Shown in pieces: positions 1-8,427 of a stretch of DNA of 64,000 bases. A program made the position numbers and the translations under genes. The notes beneath the pieces are model-generated. The model was not told the origin of the DNA. It saw only the letters and a list, made by a program, of their open reading frames with translations, and did no database searches. The first letter of the stretch is position 1; each line of letters opens with the position of its first letter. The stretch comes from Acinetobacter lactucae (GTDB lineage Bacteria > Pseudomonadota > Gammaproteobacteria > Pseudomonadales > Moraxellaceae), in the NCBI RefSeq assembly GCF_001605885.1, contig NZ_LRPE01000002.1, positions 1-64,000 of the forward strand, given 5' to 3'.

Positions 1-3000
1 AATGTAAACCTGTTAATTCATGATATTCAAAATAATTTTTTTAAATATTCTGATCTATTAGGAATTATACAACTTAGATGGAGTGAGAGATTTAATTATA
101 ATACAAATCATTTATGCAATTTTATTAACTGGATTTTAGGAAGGAATATTAATAGCTTAAAACTTAAAAGAATTGAAATTGAATCATTAAATTTTAATTG
201 GGTTTTAATAGATTATGGAAGAGAATGGTTAGGTTGGGTACTTTTAGCTGAGAGATGGTTAGAAATCTCTAAAGAGAACTTATCACATAAAAAACGTGTG
301 TTAAAAACATTTTTTATTAATTATTTAGTGAAAACACCAACTTATGGTGATGTTGAAATGTTGTTTAAAGGTACTCAAAATTGGTCGATGAATGAGAAAG
401 ATCTTATACAAAAGTTAGGTAATGTTAGTCCAGGTTCACTTAAGCATAAAAGATCATATTTTACTACATTAGTAACATTCTTGGACTGGGTCGCTGATAA
501 TGTTTTATCGAGTAAAATATTAAATCCTATAAGTAAAAATATTTTTAAGGATAATGAGCCAATTTATTTGCTAATTTCTACATTAGGTCCAATGTGGAGT
601 GAGTGGGGAATATTAATAAAAAAATGGATGATAGATGATCCAAAGGTTAGCCATCGAAAAATAGTGTCACCGATGAAAGTATTTTTTAATTATTTAAAAA
701 ATATTGAAAAAAATAATGGCTGTATTTCAGATATATTAGATATAAATATTAATATAGGTAAAATTAATCGTGAAAAATATTACAATTATCTAAATAATTT
801 AGGTTATACCAAGTCATCAATTAGGTTTTACGTTAAGTGGCCTAGTAAATTTTTTGATTATCTAGTTAAAAAAGAAAAGAATACCAATTATATGAATCCA
901 TTAGCTGTTACTTCGAGAACAGGTAATTTAAGAAAATGGTTTGTTCATACCCATGGCATTGAATGGAAGATTTGGTGTAACTATGCGGAGGAATGGCTAT
1001 CAAATCATAAGCGAAGATCAGAACGAACCTCTATTGTTATTTTTTTTGAAAATTATTTATTAAATAGACCTTGTAAAAGTAATGTTATAAATTTCTTTCG
1101 AGGAATAGATAAATGGACAGTAACTAAAGAAGATCTTACTGATGTTCTAAAAAGTTGTACAATTCAAACCCTTAAAACTTATTTTCATAATATTAAAAAA
1201 TTCACATTTTGGGTTTTTAATCGTTATTATTCTGAATTACGTTATGAAAGTATATTTCCACCATTTGGTGGAGTTTATAGAGTTTTATGTAGGGAAAAGA
1301 ATAAATTCCAATGGCTAATAGATGAGTATGGTGAAAAGTGGACTGATTGGGCCAATTTAGCAAATGAGTGGGTCCTATCAAATCAGGCAAATCAAGGGCG
1401 TTATATAACTAGTTTAAGCCGTTTTTTTGAGTATTATTTGGTTTCCTTTGAAAAAAGTTATTTAATTGATAACGTTATCCTTTCAAAGGAAGGAGTATTA
1501 ATTGATAAAGATTTATTTACTAAAATATTGGATGCTGTGCATGAAAGTAATACTACTCAATCAATTAATGCAGATTGTTTGAGGTTTTTTAATTGGATTA
1601 TTAAAAAAAATTATATAAATTTAATAAATAGAATTTCAAACCCTTTTGGTATATTACGTCCATACGATGGTAGAACTACAGATATTGAATTTAAATGGGT
1701 TGTAAATTTATATGGTAATGAATGGGAAGAGTGGAGAGCATTAGCAGCAGGCTGGATATCTACTCATACCGGAAGTTTATCTCAAAGAATGAGATCAATT
1801 GCGATTTTTATTGAGAGTTTTCTTATTCAAATCCATCCTGGTGCTTACTCAGTAGAAAAATTACTTTCTGGTAGTTTAGAAATTTTTCCTAAAAATGAAG
1901 ATTTATTTATTGCAATTAAAAACTATACAAATATTAGTATAGAGAATAATATAAATAATATTATAAATCATGTGGTTAAGTTTATTGATTGGATCCTTTT
2001 TAATCATTTTTCAGTAGAAAATAACCATGGTTTTATTGTCCCAAAATATATAAATCCTTTTGATAAAGCAAAAACACCAAAAATATGGAATGAAAGTGTA
2101 CATAGCCCTTTACCGTATAACTATGTTCGTGCATTGATAAAAAAGATCTGTCCTCATGATTTCGGTAGTTTTAGAGATTGGAGTTGGGCATATTCTTCAA
2201 CAAACTCAAAAATAGGCGGTGGTTGGTATGATGTTCCTAAAGAATTAATAGATTTTGATGATACTGATTGTGTTTGGCGAAAGTTGACTGTTAAAGGCAA
2301 ATATCCATTTAAAAATACTGAAAAGTATCAACTATGGTCACCAGCTGCTGCTATTGGAGTACTTTTAAAGTTACATTTACCTTTAAGGACTTTTCAGGCA
2401 AGAATGCTTGATAGTGGTGAGGCTGACTATGAAAGATATGAAAAAGGCAAGTGGATAAAAAATCCAAATCAATATGCTAGGCCTAACCTATCACGGGGAG
2501 TTTTTAAAAAAATAACTGAATATAATAATAATGAAATTTATACTGGTTTTTATATTAATACCAATAAAACAGCTGATATAAATAAAATGCAGTCTGAAAA
2601 AGGATATATAATTCCTTGGGAAAACAAAATAGTTTTATATTGGCTTGAAAAGCTTCGTAACTGGCAAGAAAAATATAATCCATCACCTCATCCTATTCCT
2701 TGTACTGAATTAGATACTTCTCATTTTGGGCAAATTATTGCTGAGGAAACTTTAAAAAACATGGGTAGTATATGTTTTCTTTTACGGCATGCTGCAGCTA
2801 AGAATAAAGCCGATCGATTAAAACCTGTACTTGACAGAACGTTAAATAGTTTATGGCTAAAATTATTAATAGATTTTGAAGAAGATATTGCTAATGAAGG
2901 ACAAACATTTTCAGATAGTTCAAGAATTAAATTTGTAGAAATTTCGCCTAATTCCAAAAGGAAGAGATATTTACCTTTATTTCCACTACATAGTTTACGA

Positions 3001-4221
3001 GTATCTTTTATTACAAGCTATTTGCAAGATGGAAAAGTTCCATTGCCTATTTTGTCGAAACTTCTTGCTGGCCATTCAAGTCTTTTAATGACTTTGTATT
3101 ATGCAAAAATTAGTCCAAATCATATGCAAACTATTATTTCTAATGCACAAGATAAAATGGAAAAAAATAAAGAAGAAGATTTGAGATTATTTTTGAAGGA
3201 CCATGATATTAATGAAATTAATAAAAAAATGGTATTTCAAGATAAAGTATCGATAGCTGCTATTTTGCAAGGTAGAAATATCCTAGGTTGGGAACAAAAA
3301 CACCACGGAATTTGTTTAGCTGCTGGAAATACTCTTGATATACGGGATAGTTATGATAATACTAGAAATGCTGGTTGCTGGAATGGTGGTAGACCTTCTG
3401 AGATAGAGGATAAGAATCAACGTTTAAGTGAATTTGAACCAGTTCCACATGGGGCTGGAAATTGTGTAAGATGCCGTTGGTTTATCACTCATGCAAATTA
3501 TATTCCCCAATTAATCGCACATTTTAACATTCTTAGCTATAAAGCAAATCTCTCTGCAGTTGCTGCTAGAAAAGCGAATGAGGCTGTGATCGAATTAGAA
3601 AAGAAAAAGCAGAATTGCTTACAAGAGAAAAAGTTATTCAATGAGGATAAAGAGTTAGAACGCTTACTTAAAGAATATAAATTAGAATTATCAGAGGCTG
3701 ATGAATATTGCAAAGATATTATTGCTACACTAAATATTATTGAAAGGATAAATGCTCAAGAAAGTAATAGAGAGACTAATGATGAGAATCAAAAAGTTAT
3801 TGCTGTAGGTAATAGGGAAGATGTTGAGTTTGCATTTCTAGAAACTAAATCTGAGTTACTCCATCTATGCATTCTGTGTGATGATGCTGAAATATACCCA
3901 GACTTATACAATAAATTAAATAAAACACCAGCCATTGAACGTAGAACAAGAATAATTAGTAAGATGATGTTAAAAAAGGGATATCAACCACATTACCTTT
4001 TTCTATCTGAAGAAGAACAATTTAAAGTTATAAACTCAATGATTAGAGAAATGTCTAAACATATGAATAAATTAAACAGATTTGATTCCTTTAGATTATT
4101 AGTAGAACGTTTAGAGCAAGAAAACTCAAATTCTTTTAAAGGTATATTAAATGATTTTTTGGATAAAAATGAAAATAGATTTCTAAAGCTAACAGATATT
4201 AATGATAGGGAAGAGGATTGA
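1..4221 (+). CDS. gmtZ: Giant tyrosine recombinase, GmtZ-like (5' end outside window)
   Basis: The frame is open from base 1, so the gene starts upstream; the GTG at 298 is only an internal codon. About 1406 residues are visible. The first ~590 hold five copies of a ~125-residue repeat whose signature is W/F-x(2-3)-YG-x-EW-x(2)-W-x(2)-LA-x(2)-W (near bases 196, 565, 928, 1303, 1687), resembling stacked SAM-like core-binding domains. A tyrosine-recombinase catalytic part follows: a box I-like Arg at 2386, HSLR at 2989-3000, GH at 3070-3075 and tandem Tyr at 3097/3100. The tail has four Cys in a possible metal site (3310-3475) and a charged coiled coil. Fused layout and the small overlapping partner suggest the VPA1269/GmtZ family of Gamma-Mobile-Trio islands (recalled, not searched). 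Recombinase is sure; the GmtZ name is likely. Confidence 0.72.
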   Translation, partial: NVNLLIHDIQNNFFKYSDLLGIIQLRWSERFNYNTNHLCNFINWILGRNINSLKLKRIEIESLNFNWVLIDYGREWLGWVLLAERWLEISKENLSHKKRVLKTFFINYLVKTPTYGDVEMLFKGTQNWSMNEKDLIQKLGNVSPGSLKHKRSYFTTLVTFLDWVADNVLSSKILNPISKNIFKDNEPIYLLISTLGPMWSEWGILIKKWMIDDPKVSHRKIVSPMKVFFNYLKNIEKNNGCISDILDININIGKINREKYYNYLNNLGYTKSSIRFYVKWPSKFFDYLVKKEKNTNYMNPLAVTSRTGNLRKWFVHTHGIEWKIWCNYAEEWLSNHKRRSERTSIVIFFENYLLNRPCKSNVINFFRGIDKWTVTKEDLTDVLKSCTIQTLKTYFHNIKKFTFWVFNRYYSELRYESIFPPFGGVYRVLCREKNKFQWLIDEYGEKWTDWANLANEWVLSNQANQGRYITSLSRFFEYYLVSFEKSYLIDNVILSKEGVLIDKDLFTKILDAVHESNTTQSINADCLRFFNWIIKKNYINLINRISNPFGILRPYDGRTTDIEFKWVVNLYGNEWEEWRALAAGWISTHTGSLSQRMRSIAIFIESFLIQIHPGAYSVEKLLSGSLEIFPKNEDLFIAIKNYTNISIENNINNIINHVVKFIDWILFNHFSVENNHGFIVPKYINPFDKAKTPKIWNESVHSPLPYNYVRALIKKICPHDFGSFRDWSWAYSSTNSKIGGGWYDVPKELIDFDDTDCVWRKLTVKGKYPFKNTEKYQLWSPAAAIGVLLKLHLPLRTFQARMLDSGEADYERYEKGKWIKNPNQYARPNLSRGVFKKITEYNNNEIYTGFYINTNKTADINKMQSEKGYIIPWENKIVLYWLEKLRNWQEKYNPSPHPIPCTELDTSHFGQIIAEETLKNMGSICFLLRHAAAKNKADRLKPVLDRTLNSLWLKLLIDFEEDIANEGQTFSDSSRIKFVEISPNSKRKRYLPLFPLHSLRVSFITSYLQDGKVPLPILSKLLAGHSSLLMTLYYAKISPNHMQTIISNAQDKMEKNKEEDLRLFLKDHDINEINKKMVFQDKVSIAAILQGRNILGWEQKHHGICLAAGNTLDIRDSYDNTRNAGCWNGGRPSEIEDKNQRLSEFEPVPHGAGNCVRCRWFITHANYIPQLIAHFNILSYKANLSAVAARKANEAVIELEKKKQNCLQEKKLFNEDKELERLLKEYKLELSEADEYCKDIIATLNIIERINAQESNRETNDENQKVIAVGNREDVEFAFLETKSELLHLCILCDDAEIYPDLYNKLNKTPAIERRTRIISKMMLKKGYQPHYLFLSEEEQFKVINSMIREMSKHMNKLNRFDSFRLLVERLEQENSNSFKGILNDFLDKNENRFLKLTDINDREED

Positions 4222-4223
4222 TT

Positions 4224-4892
4224 ATGAATGATATTAAAAAGAAAATTGAAGAGCTTCAAAATGGTAAGTCATCTAGAGTGGTGCAGTCTTTGAAAAAATT
4301 AAATGAACTCTTAGAAACACTTTTTTTAGAAGGTAATAGAAATTTTTCAATTGCTCATATTGGTCGTCTTTCCAAAGCTTCAGGAGGAGTTTCGGAGATT
4401 TCTATTAGAAACAAAAGTGGCGAGCATTATCGTCATTTAATTGAATTTTGGAAGAATAAAGCTGAATTGAAAGTAAGTATGGATCCTATTTCAGATTTGA
4501 ATAAATTTGCTGATAAAGAAATAGATATAATTAATAAAAATATCGAAAATATAGCTGCAAGAAATTATATTTATACAATTATTGCTGAAAGGAATAAGTT
4601 AAGAAAAGTTGTAAAGACTCAGGAAAAGATTATAAAAGCTAATGTAACTATAACATCAAAAGATCTATGGAGTAACATTCCAATTTCCTCACCGGAGGAG
4701 AATAGTTTTAAATTAGATCTAATGGAAATCAATGTCTTAAAGGATTCTATTGAGTTCCAGTATAATCTTGTAAGAAAATTTTGGGAGATTATGAATGATG
4801 GATCAGTCCTCGATGAGCATGGAGACCAAATTTATAAAGCTGGCTATATAGATGTAATAAAAAAAATTCTTAAATTTGTTACAGACGACTGA
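4224..4892 (+). CDS. gmtX: GmtX-like small partner of the recombinase
   Basis: A 222-residue, Lys/Glu-rich protein directly behind the recombinase. I prefer ATG 4224 over the overlapping TTG 4218 because the GGAAGAGG-like Shine-Dalgarno at 4208-4215 is then 8 bases away. The N-terminal half carries the segment SIRNKSGEHYRHLI, a small helix-turn-helix-like region that fits what I recall of GmtX; the rest is helical and coiled-coil-like with no enzyme motif. It is translationally coupled to the gene before it, so the two should act together in island mobility. It could simply be an unnamed integrase accessory protein; the biochemical role is unknown. Confidence 0.55.
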   Translation: MNDIKKKIEELQNGKSSRVVQSLKKLNELLETLFLEGNRNFSIAHIGRLSKASGGVSEISIRNKSGEHYRHLIEFWKNKAELKVSMDPISDLNKFADKEIDIINKNIENIAARNYIYTIIAERNKLRKVVKTQEKIIKANVTITSKDLWSNIPISSPEENSFKLDLMEINVLKDSIEFQYNLVRKFWEIMNDGSVLDEHGDQIYKAGYIDVIKKILKFVTDD

Positions 4893-5002
4893 TTATATAA
4901 AAAGTTAAATTTTATATATTTTTTTAAGATATTTTAAAAAATGAATAATTATTTAAATTGTTGAAATATATAATTTAATTATTATTTTATATATTATCTA
5001 TA
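4893..5002. other. AT-rich junction, probable right edge of the mobile island
   Basis: This stretch is almost pure A/T with no ORF. It separates island genes from ordinary redox genes, so the attachment site should lie here or in the 3' end of the gene ending at 5003. No repeat can be assigned because the other island end is outside the window. Confidence 0.3.
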
Positions 5003-5851
5003 CTAGATAAAGCATCTTCTTGAGACACCTAGCTCATTTAGCAATGTAGTTAAAGGCCCTTCATTTCTCTCGAGTTGAACATTCTTTGGAAAAAGCTTTT
5101 GAGCGAAAGAAAGAATATTGGATTGAACTTCTGTTTGATGCCATTTCCCATCAACAACATGTAACATAATAGCTTTGTTGATATGTGTTTCAGAAGCGAC
5201 ATGTTTTAAAGTCGGTACTAAGGTTTTCAAGCTTAAATCTAATTTTCCATTAACATCGAAAATTTTAGCTTGAACCTCTTTTGAATTAATATTGACGTCA
5301 ATTTTAGTCAGCCATTTTGGTAGCTGGTAACCATATACACCACGCACTCTGGCAATTTCTGTATCGACAGGTAAAGCTAAAACATGCGCATAAAAATGAC
5401 GTTGACGCATTGATTTCACCAACTCTGCAATGTGTGGCCCACGAGCATTAGGTTGACGTACAACAATCGCAATCGACACTTCGTTATAAGGGTCATTATC
5501 ACAAACTGAATAGTTAAAGAACGTGACGGCGACCAAGCCATAACCCGGAAATGGTTGTAATGGTGTTAAAGCAGCAGGAAGTTTTGCTTTAATGAGCTTA
5601 ATTGGAGCAAGCATTAAAAGCTGTACATTTGCACTACGATAATAAAAGTTGGGTGCCCAGACAGGACCTACACGTGACTCTACAATTTTTTTAGGAATAT
5701 GGCGGAAAAAATTGATGTTGCCCGCAGCAGGGTCTTGAGCGACTTCATTGAGATCAGGGTTCATTCTAAAACGGTCATAATAACCATCTTTGGGTACTTT
5801 GACTTTTTGTTGCCCAAACTCAACCTCAGTAAACTGTTGTTTTATATTCAT
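5003..5851 (-). CDS. Acetoacetate decarboxylase-family protein
   Basis: This 282-residue soluble protein resembles the acetoacetate decarboxylase (ADC) superfamily: a YYRSA segment near 70-74, the core PFPGYGLVAVTFFNY at about 100-114, and a candidate Schiff-base lysine in YQLPKW (K179). True ADC has two adjacent lysines; only one is seen here, so substrate and even decarboxylation are uncertain. The start has a good AAAGGTG eight bases upstream. It is read from a MerR-type promoter (5933-5963) and lies divergent to an alpha/beta hydrolase with the same kind of promoter, so it likely belongs to an electrophile-stress regulon. The C-terminus abuts the mobile island, and its last residues (SRRCFI) may have been replaced by the insertion. 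Confidence 0.75.
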   Translation of the reverse strand: MNIKQQFTEVEFGQQKVKVPKDGYYDRFRMNPDLNEVAQDPAAGNINFFRHIPKKIVESRVGPVWAPNFYYRSANVQLLMLAPIKLIKAKLPAALTPLQPFPGYGLVAVTFFNYSVCDNDPYNEVSIAIVVRQPNARGPHIAELVKSMRQRHFYAHVLALPVDTEIARVRGVYGYQLPKWLTKIDVNINSKEVQAKIFDVNGKLDLSLKTLVPTLKHVASETHINKAIMLHVVDGKWHQTEVQSNILSFAQKLFPKNVQLERNEGPLTTLLNELGVSRRCFI

Positions 5852-5932
5852 GAGAGTTCACCTTTAATATTTAATGACCGAGTAGCTACTGTTATCCATA
5901 TCCAGACATGTTAATTAATAGCCAATGTGGGC

Positions 5933-5963
5933 ACTATAAGATTAAAGCTAACTTTAAGGTCAA
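5933..5963 (-). promoter_or_regulatory. MerR-type promoter 1 (for the decarboxylase-like gene)
   Basis: Read on the minus strand: TTGACC, a 19-base spacer, then TATAGT. The spacer carries CTTAAAG-TTAG-CTTTAAT. An over-long 19-bp spacer with a centred dyad is the hallmark of promoters activated by MerR-family proteins. Four matching elements lie nearby. Confidence 0.75.
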
Positions 5964-6094
5964 GGCTTTAATTTTGATATGTCAAATCTTTGACATTTAA
6001 AAGAAATAAAATAAAAACAATTCAAGATTAAAAAGATACAAAGTTGAGTAGAGTCTTCATATAAATTTTATTCTTAAAATATGATTTAAGATGA

Positions 6095-6125
6095 TTGACC
6101 TTAAAGTTAACTTCAAGCTTAGTAT
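6095..6125 (+). promoter_or_regulatory. MerR-type promoter 2 (for the alpha/beta hydrolase)
   Basis: TTGACC, 19-base spacer, TAGTAT. The spacer holds CTTAAAG-TTAA-CTTCAAG, the copy closest to a perfect dyad. It lies 56 bases before the hydrolase start. Confidence 0.78.
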
Positions 6126-6180
6126 AAATATTCAAACTTTTATAACGAATCTATAAACAGTTTTCAGCAGGAGAACAAAG

Positions 6181-7011
6181 ATGGGATATGTAACGACAAA
6201 AGACGGCGTAGAAATTTTTTATAAGGACTGGGGACCACGCGATGCCCAAGTTTTATTTTTTCATCATGGTTGGCCTTTAAGTTCAGATGATTGGGACACA
6301 CAATTGCTTTTTTTCCTTAAAGAAGGCTTTCGTGTAGTTGCTCATGACAGACGTGGGCACGGGCGTTCAAGTCAAGTGTGGGATGGTCATGATATGGACC
6401 ACTATGCGGATGATGTTGCAGAAGTGGTTAAACACCTGAACATTAAAAATGCAATTCACATTGGTCACTCAACGGGTGGTGGTGAAGTAGCTCACTACAT
6501 TGCGCGTCATGGTGAAGAAAATGTTGCGAAAGCTGTACTTGTCAGTGCAGTACCACCGCTTATGGTTAAAACTGAAAATAATCCTGAAGGTTTACCAAAA
6601 GAGGTTTTTGATGACCTGCAAAATCAAGTTCTCACAAACCGTGCGCAATTTTTCCGTGACCTTCCATCAGGTCCGTTTTACGGTTTTAACCGACCTGATA
6701 CGAAGCCATCTGAAGGCATCATTTCTAACTGGTGGCGTCAAGGCATGACAGGTAGTGCAAAAGCACATTACGATGGTATTGTGGCATTCTCACAAACCGA
6801 CTTTACTGAAGATTTAAAGAAAATCACGGTTCCTGTTTTGGTATTGCATGGTGATGATGATCAGATCGTGCCTTATAAAACTTCCGGCGTCAAATCTGCT
6901 GAATTACTTCAAAACAGCCAACTCAAAATCTATCCAGGTTTTTCACATGGTATGTTAACTGTTAACCATGAAGTGATTAATGCTGACTTATTGGCTTTTA
7001 TTCGCGAATAA
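6181..7011 (+). CDS. Alpha/beta hydrolase, cofactor-free haloperoxidase type
   Basis: 276 residues, full length for the non-haem chloroperoxidase/perhydrolase and esterase group. The nucleophile elbow GHSTGG gives Ser97, HGDDDQIVP gives Asp227 and GFSHGM gives His256. The oxyanion region HHGWPLSSDDW and the DRRGHGRS motif are typical. No signal peptide, so cytoplasmic. AGGAG lies about 9 bases upstream of the ATG. It is single-gene, with its own MerR-type promoter and a strong terminator behind. Family members hydrolyse esters or lactones or form peracids; the regulon context points to detoxification, which I infer only. Confidence 0.88.
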   Translation: MGYVTTKDGVEIFYKDWGPRDAQVLFFHHGWPLSSDDWDTQLLFFLKEGFRVVAHDRRGHGRSSQVWDGHDMDHYADDVAEVVKHLNIKNAIHIGHSTGGGEVAHYIARHGEENVAKAVLVSAVPPLMVKTENNPEGLPKEVFDDLQNQVLTNRAQFFRDLPSGPFYGFNRPDTKPSEGIISNWWRQGMTGSAKAHYDGIVAFSQTDFTEDLKKITVPVLVLHGDDDQIVPYKTSGVKSAELLQNSQLKIYPGFSHGMLTVNHEVINADLLAFIRE

Positions 7012-7030
7012 TTAAAAGCATTTAAACTTC

Positions 7031-7064
7031 AAAAAAAGAGGCCTAATGAGTGCCTCTTTTTTTT
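7031..7064 (+). terminator. Rho-independent terminator
   Basis: AAAGAGGC pairs with GCCTCTTT around a 9-base loop and is followed by a run of T. It closes the alpha/beta hydrolase transcript. Confidence 0.85.
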
Positions 7065-7115
7065 ATATAAAAATTAATAAATTCAAAATATTAAATATAG
7101 AAATACTAAAAGGTA

Positions 7116-7146
7116 TTGACATTAAAGTTAGCTTTAATCTTAAAGT
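7116..7146 (+). promoter_or_regulatory. MerR-type promoter 3 (for the OYE operon)
   Basis: TTGACA, 19-base spacer, TAAAGT. The spacer contains ATTAAAG-TTAG-CTTTAAT. Transcription would start near 7153, just before the ATG at 7174, giving a very short leader. Confidence 0.75.
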
Positions 7147-7173
7147 AAAGCCATATTGAATGAGGTCATTCCA

Positions 7174-8412
7174 ATGAAAGTGTTCGAAAAATTAGTATTT
7201 CCAAATGGCTCATATGTTCCTAACCGTATTGCTAAAGCGGCAATGGAAGAAAACATGGCTGATTTAAACCATGCACCGTCAGAAGAGTTGATGCGTCTAT
7301 ATCAAGCTTGGGCTAATGGTGGCGTAGGTTTAATCATTACTGGAAATGTAATGGTAGATCGTCGAGCAATGACTGGACCGGGTGGTGTCGTGCTGGAAGA
7401 TGAAAAACATCTAGATACTTTCAAAAAATGGGCACAAATTGGTCGTTCAAAAGGCGCTCAGGTTTGGCTTCAAATCAATCATCCTGGTCGTCAAATGCAG
7501 TCAAATTTAGGGCAACAAACATGGGCGCCTTCAGCTGTTGCTTTAGATTTAGGAAAAATGTCAGACCGTTTTAATACGCCAATCGAAATGACTGAATCTA
7601 TGATTGCAGAGGTGATTCAGCGTTTTGCAAACACTGCGCGGTTAGGTGAAAAAGCAGGTTTTACTGGTGTAGAAATTCATGCAGCGCATGGTTATTTATT
7701 AAGCCAGTTTCTTTCTCCACTGAGTAATAAACGCCAAGATCAATGGGGTGGTTCCTTAGAAAACCGCGCTCGTATCTTAATTGAAATTGTGGATGCAGTT
7801 CGTAAAGTGGTTTCACCTGAATTTACTGTGGCGGTAAAACTAAATTCAGCTGATTTTCAGCGTGGCGGGTTTAGTGCTGAAGACGCTCAACAAGTGGTTA
7901 AAATGTTAAATGAGCATGCAGTCGATTTGGTGGAGCTTTCAGGCGGTAGTTACGAAGCGCCAGCAATGCAAGGTCAAGCGCGTGATGGTCGAACACTTGC
8001 CCGTGAAGCTTACTTTTTAGAGTTTGCACAAGAAATCCGAAAAGTTTCCAAAATGCCTGTTATGGTAACAGGTGGCATACGCCGTAAGCAGGTAGCAGAG
8101 CAAGTGGTTGAAAGTGGTGTAGATATGGTCGGTATTGCTACAGCACTCGCAATTGAACCTAATTTGCCAAATGCTTGGAAACAAGGCCACAATGTCACAC
8201 CAGAGCTAAAACCAATTACTTGGAAGAATAAAACACTCGCTTCACTTGCAAATATGGCTGTGGTCAAATTTCAGTTACGTAATTTAAGTTCTGGCAAAAA
8301 AACAAAACCAAATGTTTCACCAGCTTGGGCTTTAATTTTGCAACAATCAGCGATGTCATGCCGTACCCGCCAATACAAAAAAGGTATGCGTGTTTATTCA
8401 TTTGCTTCTTAA
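7174..8412 (+). CDS. NADH:flavin oxidoreductase (Old Yellow Enzyme family)
   Basis: A 412-residue FMN TIM-barrel. It shows QINHPGRQ, the active-site pair and barrel segment HAAHGYLLSQFLSP followed by QWGGSLENR, and the phosphate-binding MVTGGIR near the end. I start at ATG 7174 (GAGG 8 bases before) because the in-frame TTG at 7156 lies at the predicted transcript start. Such enzymes reduce the C=C bond of enals, enones and quinones, or act as dienoyl-CoA reductase-like proteins; none has the iron-sulfur/NAD domain here. It is first in a two-gene operon under MerR-type promoter 3. A paralogue is at 24127-25356. Confidence 0.9.
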   Translation: MKVFEKLVFPNGSYVPNRIAKAAMEENMADLNHAPSEELMRLYQAWANGGVGLIITGNVMVDRRAMTGPGGVVLEDEKHLDTFKKWAQIGRSKGAQVWLQINHPGRQMQSNLGQQTWAPSAVALDLGKMSDRFNTPIEMTESMIAEVIQRFANTARLGEKAGFTGVEIHAAHGYLLSQFLSPLSNKRQDQWGGSLENRARILIEIVDAVRKVVSPEFTVAVKLNSADFQRGGFSAEDAQQVVKMLNEHAVDLVELSGGSYEAPAMQGQARDGRTLAREAYFLEFAQEIRKVSKMPVMVTGGIRRKQVAEQVVESGVDMVGIATALAIEPNLPNAWKQGHNVTPELKPITWKNKTLASLANMAVVKFQLRNLSSGKKTKPNVSPAWALILQQSAMSCRTRQYKKGMRVYSFAS

Positions 8413-8427
8413 TAAAAGAGTAGTGTT

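Noticed and set aside
298..300. GTG as start of the large recombinase
   Set aside because: The same frame is open to base 1 and already contains a copy of the W-rich repeat upstream, so the true start is outside the window.
7156..7158. TTG as start of the first OYE gene
   Set aside because: It lies at the predicted transcript start of MerR-type promoter 3 with no ribosome site; ATG 7174 has GAGG at good distance.
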